This document shows positions 19,601-25,990 of a DNA stretch of 25,990 nt, in pieces. This DNA is from Priapulus caudatus (lineage: Eukaryota > Priapulida > Priapulimorpha > Priapulimorphida > Priapulidae): positions 370,788 to 396,777 of the forward strand of contig NW_014577200.1 in assembly GCF_000485595.1 (NCBI RefSeq), given 5' to 3'. The position numbers and the translations under genes are program-made. Each line of letters begins with the position of its first letter. The stretch's first letter is position 1. The notes beneath the pieces were generated by a model. It worked only from the letters and a program-made list of their open reading frames with translations. It made no database searches and was not told the DNA's origin.

Positions 19601-20420
19601 TTAGATGGTTATCTTTGATGCATATTTGTGAGGGCCTAGTTTGCAGCTTGAATATCGTGCCGTATTGCGCTTGTATGAGATGAATCTTTTTCAGGCTTTC
19701 TGCGTTGAATCCAGGGGGCATTGCCTGGAGTTTTTAGGCAAGACTTAGTAGAGATCTCGAATCTTCACATATCCACTACTGATTCACTTACCAGCCTCGG
19801 GGCTTGGGGGTTGTAGGTCTTCAGGTTGTTCTCGAGTGGGGATAAGTGTTGGTTGCGATGCATTATTTTGCTTATTGCCAGCTGCCACTATCTGCTCAAA
19901 GTCATGTGTCGGCTCGCAGCTTCTTGTCTGTAATAATCCACCTCAGGATTAGCGAAGAGTATTTAGAATTCTGCGTGGCTGAGAGAATGGTTTGCGATCC
20001 TGCCTCGCCGATTCGTCGGTATGTACCTTTACTACCCGCCATTCAGTGTTGTTCATCTTGGGCTAAATATATTCAATATTATTATTATAAATTATATTTA
20101 CTGCAATTATTATTATAATTATTATTATTATTATTGTTATCATCATTATTTAATCTCTATTGTTTACAATTTAAAGACTATTTAAGCACATCTACTTCCG
20201 CTACAGTCCTTTTAAATTAGCGCGAAAAAATTTCCAAGCTTAGTCATGTAAAATACAATACATACATACAATACATACACTACAATACAATACAATACAA
20301 TACAATACAATACAATACAATACAATACAATACTATATCATAGAAACCAATTTGTCAGTGGTTATTATTTGCACAGACAGAATAATAACGAATATGTAAG
20401 AGGACGTCATTTCTGCCTAT

Positions 20421-20455
<35 letters not shown>

Positions 20456-20509
20456 TTGGTACTACTACTGCTACTACTATCATGTTTCTGTGTGTGTTTT
20501 GCGGCGTAG
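19601..20509. other. Intron, possible LINE 5' region, ATT and AATAC repeats
   Basis: 19601-20060 may still be 5' LINE sequence, but I recognise no domain. Simple repeats follow: (ATT)n at about 20080-20145, an (AATAC)n pentanucleotide array at about 20258-20333, and (TAA/ATT)n at about 20422-20458. This runs into the EGF3 acceptor GGCGTAG. Confidence 0.6.
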
Positions 20510-20649
20510 TTGTCAGTGTCCGGGCGGGTTTGAAGGCGACCGCTGTGAGACGAACATAGACGATTGCGTCGGCAACAACTGCGAGAACAACTCCACCTGT
20601 CGGGATCTGGTCGTCGACTACGAGTGCGTGTGCACGCCGGGATATACAG
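20510..20649 (+). CDS. slit: Slit exon: second half of EGF2 and EGF3
   Basis: Acceptor GCGGCGTAG, donor GTACAA (20650 on), 140 nt, phase 2 to 1. Joined to the previous exon it completes EGF2 ([14 protein letters not shown]) and encodes [18 protein letters not shown] and [16 protein letters not shown]...CENNSTC is the calcium-binding type of EGF, as expected for Slit EGF3. An alternative in-frame donor 81 bp further on is created by a tandem duplication (see 20615-20776). Confidence 0.96.
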
Positions 20650-20776
20650 GTACAAGTTTATTATTATTATTATTACTATTATTATTATTATTATTCGACT
20701 ACGAGTGCGTGTGCACGCCGGGATATACAGGTACAAGTTTATTATTATTATTATTACTATTATTATTATTATTATT
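20615..20776. repeat. 81-bp tandem duplication of an exon end and its donor
   Basis: Two near-perfect copies, 20615-20695 and 20696-20776. Each consists of the last 35 nt of the EGF3 exon (CGACTACGAGTGCGTGTGCA onward), the donor GTACAAG and an ATT-triplet run with one ACT interruption. 81 is a multiple of three, and the frame stays open through the first repeat run (poly-Leu) to the second donor at 20731. The first donor gives a normal EGF3. Confidence 0.95.
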
Positions 20777-21374
20777 ATTATATACATATATCATGAATTC
20801 AAAGTTTCGTCCTATACACCTGTGATATGTAACGTTAACAGTGAGATATTTCTGATGAATATGGCACAACTTAAACATGGTGTAACTCCAATACACAAGT
20901 GGCACAAACTTTAAAGCAAGTATCGCTCTAATTGTTTTTAGAAATGTGTTATCAGTTTATTCTGAGTTTTTAGGGCGACTTGTAAACTAGCGTCGACTAG
21001 ATTCGCGCAATAATGATTTTATATCTATAAGATACGAAAACAGTATTGGACGATAAACGCCAACGATACAATCAAAACACGCAGGGGAAATTATATTACG
21101 ACCAAAATATTTTTGGTAACGGCCTCGCGGTTCACTAAATTCTAATCGATGCTAGGGGAACCCTTTATGCTATTACATTGGTGGTATGAGTGTATAACTG
21201 TTGTATACTATTACTAGTATATAGTTACATCTGCTATAATATACTGTTATTACTGTTACTAGTGTATATCCATAATTGTTTTCTACTGTTACAACTGTCA
21301 CTAGTATATATCTACAACTGTTATATACTGTTATAACTGTTTTGTATATCTATAAGTGTTGCATGTACGTATAG
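20777..21374. other. Intron with imperfect tandem TA-rich repeat
   Basis: Unique-looking sequence to about 21185. Then loosely repeated units built on ACTGTTACTAGTGTATAT and ATAACTGTTATATACTGTTA run to about 21365, next to the EGF4 acceptor ACGTATAG. Confidence 0.7.
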
Positions 21375-21449
21375 GTCAGTTCTGTAGCGACAGGATCGAC
21401 TACTGCTCAGAAAGTTTCAACCCGTGCGAAAATGGCGCAACGTGTGTCA
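21375..21449 (+). CDS. slit: Slit exon: first half of EGF4, truncated by an N
   Basis: Acceptor ACGTATAG, phase 1 entry. It encodes GQFCSDRIDYCSESFNPCEN and GATCV, then runs into the single N of the window at 21450. After that the sequence is AT-rich with no coding continuation and no donor. Comparison with other Slits suggests that only about 8 residues and the donor are missing before the next exon (which starts CVCPSGYTG). The loss fits a collapsed gap at the N rather than a real truncation. Confidence 0.93.
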
Positions 21450-21450
21450 N

Positions 21451-22138
21451 CTTAAATATTATAATTGTCTGGCAATGTTTATTGTCCGATTTACCCAATG
21501 TTCTAATTTGTCGGCCATATTATAGTACTTGAATTAGTAGCAGCGATTTTAACCCAGCGCAGCGGGTACCCCGCAGCTAGTAATAACATAAAAGATAACA
21601 ATGGCGAACTATATCCAAGGACATCATGGTTTTGTCTTCCTCCGGTTTGTCGCTGGGCATGACGCCTCACTAACGGCTTTCCGTACTGGGCTTTTAACAG
21701 TTAACCTGCTAGTTTTTGCAGTCAGGGGTCCGTTATCAAAAACAAATTTAGTCCTAACATTAGTCTTAACAATAATTATTTCTCACAGACCGTTGACAGG
21801 AACCAAAAGATAACTCGTAAAGTTACGAGTTTCTCGCATGGAGTGTATAGAGGTCCGGTCTACGAGGAAAAGTTCATGTTAAGACTAATGTTACGCTTAA
21901 TCTTATTTCTGACAACCGACCCCAGGTTCTAACAGCTGTAGCAGATAACAAAGCGAGACATTTAAGATGGCCGCTCACTGCGCCGTCTGACCGCGATCTC
22001 TGTACAAAAATACAAGCTGTAATTTTAATTACTATCACGAAATAGCGATTCGTAACGCGCTTAATGTGAACGTGTGCCGTTGATGGGCTCTCCATATACA
22101 TCGAGTTTGCTATTTCTCAATGATTTCTGCTGTTTTAG
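21451..22138. other. Intron with short inverted-repeat element
   Basis: Begins directly after the N, so its left edge may not be the true neighbour of the exon. A GC-rich hairpin-like motif (CAGCGGGTACCCCGC) lies at about 21561-21577. The inverted repeat at 21719-21930 is listed separately. No gene is recognised. Confidence 0.6.
21719..21930. mobile_element. Small inverted-repeat (MITE-like) element
   Basis: The left arm (about 21719-21772) and right arm (about 21878-21930) are inverted copies of about 50 bp. Each carries GGGGTC-GTT-TCA, then TAACATTAGTCTTAACA. The loop is about 105 bp without coding content. Similarity fades outward, so the true ends are uncertain. The plus and minus frames crossing it share a Leu-Val-Leu-Thr ending only because of the inverted arms. 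Confidence 0.72.
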
Positions 22139-22278
22139 GTGCGTCTGTCCCAGCGGATATACGGGCGTCAACTGCTCGGTTAACATTAACGACTGCGAGG
22201 GCCACAGCTGTCAGAACGGAGCCACCTGTGTAGACGGTCTCAGTGCTTACACGTGCGAGTGCGCCGACGGATTCGCAG
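22139..22278 (+). CDS. slit: Slit exon: second half of EGF4 and EGF5
   Basis: Acceptor TGTTTTAG, donor GTAGGT, 140 nt, phase 2 to 1, the same size and phasing as the EGF2/3 exon. It encodes CVCPSGYTGVNCSVNINDC, then EGHSCQNGATCVDGLSAYTC and ECADGFAG. The INDC...CQNGATCVDG pattern is a calcium-binding EGF and matches Slit EGF5. Confidence 0.97.
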
Positions 22279-22299
22279 GTAGGTTTATGTTGGCGATGT

Positions 22300-22500
22300 A
22301 TGTGTTTACGCGTGCCGTGCGTGGCTGTGCGTGCGTGGTGTGTGTAGTGTGGGCGTGTGGTGTGCGTTGTGCGTGTGCGTGTGCGTGTGTCGTATTGCGT
22401 TTTGTGCGTGTGCGTGTGCGTGTGACGTGTTCGTGTGTGTGTGTGTGCGTGCGCGTGCGTATGCGTGTGTTTGTAGGTGTATACATACACGTACGCAGGC
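22300..22500. repeat. (TG/CG)n microsatellite after the EGF5 donor
   Basis: Irregular GTGTGC/GTGCGT repeats over about 200 bp, starting about 20 bp after the EGF5 exon. Repeat-derived Cys-Val and Thr-His frames are ignored. Confidence 0.92.
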
Positions 22501-22588
22501 ACGCGTCAGTCATGCTCTCATGAAATTCGAAGAACTTCGATGGGCGAAAATATTGATTCAATCCCACAAACAATTGCCTAGCTGATTA

Positions 22589-22640
22589 AGTGTGTGTGTG
22601 TGGGTGGGGGGATGTATGTGTGTGTGTGTGTGTGTGTGTG

Positions 22641-22684
<44 letters not shown>

Positions 22685-22717
22685 TGCGTGCGTGCGTGCG
22701 TGCGTGTGTGTGTGTAT
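22589..22717. repeat. (TG)n microsatellite before the EGF6 acceptor
   Basis: Long uninterrupted TG runs with a short GTGCGTGC patch near 22684-22705, ending about 35 bp before the acceptor CATATAG at 22745-22751. In the transcript this is a UG-repeat tract just upstream of a 3' splice site. Confidence 0.95.
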
Positions 22718-22751
22718 ATACTTATATATAAAGTGCCATATTTCCATATAG

Positions 22752-22933
22752 GCACTTACTGCGAGATCTCACTCGTCGTGCCCATGATAGACTCGATGGC
22801 GAGTATATGCGAGAAGGAAGACTGCCAGAACGGCGTCTGCTACAAAAAGGAAGCCACGGAGGGCTACCAGTGCAAGTGCACACCCGGCTTCGAGGGCAAA
22901 GCGTGCGACACCTTGCGTTCAGTTACCTTTAAG
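22752..22933 (+). CDS. slit: Slit exon: EGF6 and start of laminin-G domain
   Basis: Acceptor TTCCATATAG, donor GTGAGG, 182 nt, phase 1 to 0. It encodes GTYCEISLVVPMIDSMASIC, then EKEDCQNGVCYKKEATEGYQ, CKCTPGFEGKACDT and LRSVTFK. The spacer after EGF5, with its Met/Pro-rich stretch before the first EGF6 cysteine, and the SVTF strand that opens LamG both match Slit. The short CQNGVC loop is like arthropod Slit. Confidence 0.96.
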
Positions 22934-23156
22934 GTGAGGCCAATGCTAAATTTATATCGTGTGTTTAAATATTCGGACTTACAATCGCATGTAATCCTTA
23001 TAGTCGTTTTCTTATATTTGTTTTGAGTTGAGGTATTGAGGTTACTTGTATTTTGAGTACCGTTTCGTTGGCACATGTGAAACCGTGTAAATCTAAGCTG
23101 AGGCTCTTTAAGCTGAACCCAACCGACCTCAGAGGTCAAGACGTACATCCGCTCCA
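22934..23156. other. Start of the long pre-LamG intron
   Basis: Unique-looking, AT-rich intron sequence between the EGF6 donor and the pentanucleotide array. No feature is seen. Confidence 0.7.
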
Positions 23157-23530
23157 AGCGGCCTATAAGTATAATATAACGGATATAATATAAATAATAT
23201 AATATAATATAAGTATAAATCATATAATAACTAATATAATATCAAATGATAATATAGATATAATGTAATGTAATGTAATATAATATATATAATATATATA
23301 TGAATATAATGATAATATAATATAATATGATATATAATATAATATAATATATATATTAATATAATATTAATATAATATAATGTAATGTAATGTAATATAA
23401 TGTAATGTAATGTAATATCAATTTAATATAATCGTAATGTAATGTAATGTAATGTAATGTAATGTAATATAATGTAATGTAATGTAATGTAATGTAATGT
23501 AATGTAATGTAATGTAATGTAATATAACGC
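23157..23530. repeat. AT-rich pentanucleotide array (AATAT/AATGT)n
   Basis: Begins as irregular TATAA/AATAT repeats and becomes a clean AATGT pentanucleotide array at about 23428-23520, with one AATAT interruption near 23466. The Ile-Thr-Leu-His-Tyr frame on the minus strand is a repeat translation. Confidence 0.95.
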
Positions 23531-23964
23531 AATATAAGAGATATATGTTGTGTACATACATCTGTTTAATTGGCCTACCCGTCTGGGCGAGGTAACCATT
23601 CCCCTTTGCCATCGCTGCTAAAGGCTGGTTCACGCACGTGCAGGTGGTTCAGGTGTTTTACGCACGTGCACGCGAAATTGTTGACTTTTCGTCACTTTGA
23701 TGCCAAACATTGTTTTTGGAGCGTCCTATCATAACATTGATTGACTCTAGCTTAATCACGCCAGTCAGATTGGTTAATCATAGCGAAGATATGACAGAAG
23801 CTGTATACCAACACCATGCACCTTTATTCTACATACCTATACACACACACCGTCTACACACACATGTATATTCCTCGCTCATATATATCTGAGTGGGATC
23901 ATGAACATATAATTATATATATATGTTCATGCGATCCCTTTCAGATTTCGAACACAACCAATCC
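23531..23964. other. Intronic stretch with a palindrome
   Basis: Unique-looking DNA with a CA-rich patch at about 23840-23870. A near-perfect inverted repeat lies at 23895-23938 (GGGATCATGAACATATA against TATATGTTCATGCGATCCC). No gene is recognised. Confidence 0.65.
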
Positions 23965-25567
23965 GCACTGTCATCCACGGGCACTCTCGTTGTTACATCC
24001 AAAACTCTCGTTGTTCATGTTGCCAGCAACAACTCTCGTTTGTCATAGCGGCACAGGTCTCGGTTGTTCATGAGGGATCCACCCACTCTCGTTGTTCATC
24101 TACGCAACTCTCGTTCGTTCATCCACGCACTCTCGTGCTTCATCCAGCACTCTCGCTTGTTCATCCACCACTGCTCGTTTGCTCCTCCAGCCTCTCGGTT
24201 GTTTCATCCACGCACTCTCATTGTTTTTCCCGAGCATCCACGCACTCTCGTTGCTCATACCAGCAGCTGCTGCAGTTGTTCATATCACGGACACTCTCGT
24301 TGTTCATCACCAGCACTCTCGTTGTTCATCCACCACTCTCGTTGTTGCATCCCCCACTCTGCGTTGTTTTCATCCACACACTCTCGTCTGTTCCCATCCA
24401 CTCACTTCGTTGTTCATTTACCACCACTCTGCATTGTCATCACCACTCTTCGTTGTTTTATGCCAGCCACTCTGCGTTGTTCATCCACGACTGCTCGTTG
24501 TTCATCCGCTGCCACGCACTCTCGCTGTTCATCCACCACTCTCGGTTGTTCATCACCTTTCGGACACTCTCGTGTTGCAATCCAACTTCACTCTCGGTTG
24601 TCATCCACGCACTCTCGTTGTTCATGCCCACGCCTTTCGTTGTTTCATCCACTGACATCTCGTTGTTCATGGCCACCACTTCCTCGTTTTCATGCCACAC
24701 ACTGCTGCGTTGTTCATCAACCACGCCTCTCGTTGTTCATAGCCACCACTCTCGATTGTCATCAGCACTCTCGGTGTTCATCGCACCACTCTCGTTGCTC
24801 ATCTACCACTGGCTCGTTGTTTCATGCCAGCCAGCTCTCGGTTGTTCATCCAGCTACTCTCGTTGTTCATCCCGGTGCCACTCTCGTTGTTCATCACGCA
24901 CTCTCGTTGTTCATCGGACGCACCACTGCTCGTGTTCATCCAGCAGTCTGGCGTGCATCATCGCAGCACTCTCCTTGTTCATAACCACGACACTCTCGTT
25001 TGTTCATATCCACGCACTCTCGTGTTCATCCACTACTACTGCGTTGTTCATCCACGCACTCTCGTGTTTGCACCCAGCCACTCTCGTTGTTCATCCAGCC
25101 CAGCGTCTTGTTGGCTCATCCAGCACTCTCGTTGCTCATCGCAGCACTCCTCGTTCGTTCATCCACCACTCTGTTGTTCATCCACCACTCTCGTTGTTCC
25201 ATGCACCACTCATTGCGTTGTTTATCCACCACTCATCCGTTGGTTCATTGCCACCACTCTCGTTGTTCATCACCACTCTCGTTGTTCGATCCACTGCCAC
25301 TACTGCGGCTTTCATCCACACGCACTCTGCGTTGTTGCATCCACCACGCGTCGTTGCTCATCGCACCACTCTCGTTGTTCATCCACCACGCGTCGTTGTT
25401 TATCCACACTGACCACTCTCGTTGTTCATCCACCACTCTCGTTGTTCATCCACCACTCTCGTTGTTCATCCACCACTCTCGTTGTTCATCCACCACTCTC
25501 GCTGTTCATCCACCACTCTCGTTGCTCATCCAGCACTCTCGTTGTTTATCCACCACTCTCGTTGTTC
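23965..25567. repeat. 20-bp pyrimidine-rich minisatellite, about 75 units, ending at the LamG acceptor
   Basis: The unit is gttgttcatccaccactctc. From about 23965 to 25410 units vary from about 18 to 24 bp with frequent single-base gains, losses and swaps (CTGCG, CTCGG, CTCGTTTG). From about 25412 to 25567 they are exactly 20 bp with only rare substitutions. The last unit runs directly into GCAG at 25568-25571, so it supplies the pyrimidine tract of the next exon. The 425- and 306-codon frames across it are repeat translations, not genes. Confidence 0.96.
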
Positions 25568-25571
25568 GCAG

Positions 25572-25778
25572 GGTAAGAATAGCCACGCGGAGTTCCCTCC
25601 GCTGAACCTCAACCCGTCGGTGAACGTCACCGTGGTGTTCGCGACCAGCGAGGAGAACGGCGTCATCGTCTACATGGGCGACCAATCACACATCGCCGCC
25701 GAGCTGTTCCGCGGTCGCATCCGCATCAGCTACGATGTCGGCAACTACCCCGTGTCAACGATGTTCAGCTACGAACAG
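25572..25778 (+). CDS. slit: Slit exon: first part of the laminin-G domain
   Basis: Acceptor TTCGCAG, donor GTGCGT, 207 nt (69 codons), phase 0 at entry and exit. It encodes [20 protein letters not shown], then [36 protein letters not shown] and [11 protein letters not shown]. The alternating hydrophobic strands, the GVIVYMGD turn and the [12 protein letters not shown] strand are those of a LamG domain. In order and wording they match the LamG that follows EGF6 in Slit, very close to the fly version. The rest of LamG, the last EGFs and the cystine knot lie downstream. Confidence 0.97.
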
Positions 25779-25785
25779 GTGCGTG

Positions 25786-25813
25786 TGATTAATACATGTG
25801 AATGTATTAATCA
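25786..25813 (+). other. Perfect 11-bp hairpin just after a splice donor
   Basis: Stem TGATTAATACA (25786-25796), 6-nt loop, stem TGTATTAATCA (25803-25813). It starts 7 nt after the GT of the LamG-exon donor. The structure is read directly; any effect on splicing is inference. Confidence 0.6.
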
Positions 25814-25828
25814 ATGTGTTGTGAATGT

Positions 25829-25990
25829 ACATGCACACACACAAACACACACACACACGCGCGCACGCACACACACACACACGCACGCACGCAGGCACAC
25901 GCACCCACACACACACGCACACACACACGCACGCACGCACACGTACACGCACGCACGCACCAACACACACACACACACGCATACACACAC
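25829..25990. repeat. CA/CGCA microsatellite to the window end
   Basis: Alternating CA and CGCA repeats, the same type as at 410-1213 and 8815-8994, continuing past the window edge. It lies in the intron after the first LamG exon. Confidence 0.95.

Noticed and set aside
19846-20118. 90-codon plus frame upstream of the EGF3 exon
   Set aside because: No recognisable domain, ends in an ATT repeat, and lies opposite the likely 5' region of the LINE.
25568-25580. Recursive splice site at the LamG acceptor (GCAG followed by GGTAAG)
   Set aside because: The ratchet consensus needs AG directly followed by GT; here an extra G intervenes, and the sequence after it is clearly LamG coding in phase 0.
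24064-25605. Open frames of 201-425 codons rich in His, Ser, Cys, Leu and Val
   Set aside because: They follow the 20-bp minisatellite. The periodic residues change whenever a unit gains or loses a base. No protein-like composition or domain.
2987-25778. miR-218 precursor, which sits in Slit introns of vertebrates
   Set aside because: I looked for its TTGTGCTTGAT seed region on both strands in the introns and did not find it; the introns that host it may also lie outside this window.

Overview
This is eukaryotic (invertebrate animal) DNA: one gene split by GT-AG introns and buried in simple repeats. The + strand carries an internal part of a Slit gene (secreted axon-guidance ligand for Robo receptors). 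It runs from the cysteine-rich cap closing LRR domain 2 (2987-3150) to the first laminin-G exon (25572-25778). Both gene ends lie outside the window. Recalled Slit sequences from fly and human match exon by exon. The wording of EGF2, EGF6 and LamG ([25 protein letters not shown]) is closer to arthropod-type Slit, so a protostome is likely. I cannot name the species.

Layout. 1-2986: intron with a (CGCA)n array, a (TG)n array and a compound triplet array. 2987-5822: cap of LRR domain 2, N-cap and first repeat of domain 3, separated by a 20-bp minisatellite intron. 5823-7782: where four further domain-3 repeats are expected there is instead a 1.44-kb block carrying an EGF1-EGF2 exon and the end of a LINE. 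7783-9923: domain-3 C-cap, domain-4 N-cap and four domain-4 repeats. 10647-10814: domain-4 C-cap, recognisable but frameshifted. 10815-16410: a large intron holding a foldback element, a decayed PIN-like/CXC mobile gene (minus strand) and the start of a second copy of the 1.44-kb block. 16411-16627: EGF1-EGF2 in the expected place but degraded. 16628-20509: an intron with a decayed RLE-type LINE on the minus strand. 20510-22933: EGF2/3, partial EGF4 (cut by the only N, at 21450), EGF4/5 and EGF6. 22934-25571: an intron with an AATGT array and a 1.6-kb 20-bp minisatellite that runs straight into the laminin-G acceptor.

Exon phases agree with one spliced message: LRR junctions are phase 2, C-caps exit in phase 1, the EGF1/2 exon runs 1 to 2, and EGF6 exits in phase 0. 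The exceptions cluster with signs of assembly trouble: the misplaced EGF block (out of phase with its neighbours), the missing domain-3 repeats, indels in the domain-4 C-cap, a second block copy full of small indels, the N inside an exon, and a minisatellite whose units are ragged for 1.4 kb and then become exact. I read much of 5.8-7.8, 10.6-10.8, 15.6-17.1, 21.4 and 23.9-25.4 kb as probable mis-joins or low-accuracy gap filling rather than biology. I found no convincing new system. The most interesting biological leads are the PIN-like/CXC mobile gene, the UG-repeat tract before the EGF6 acceptor, and an in-frame 81-bp duplication of a splice donor.
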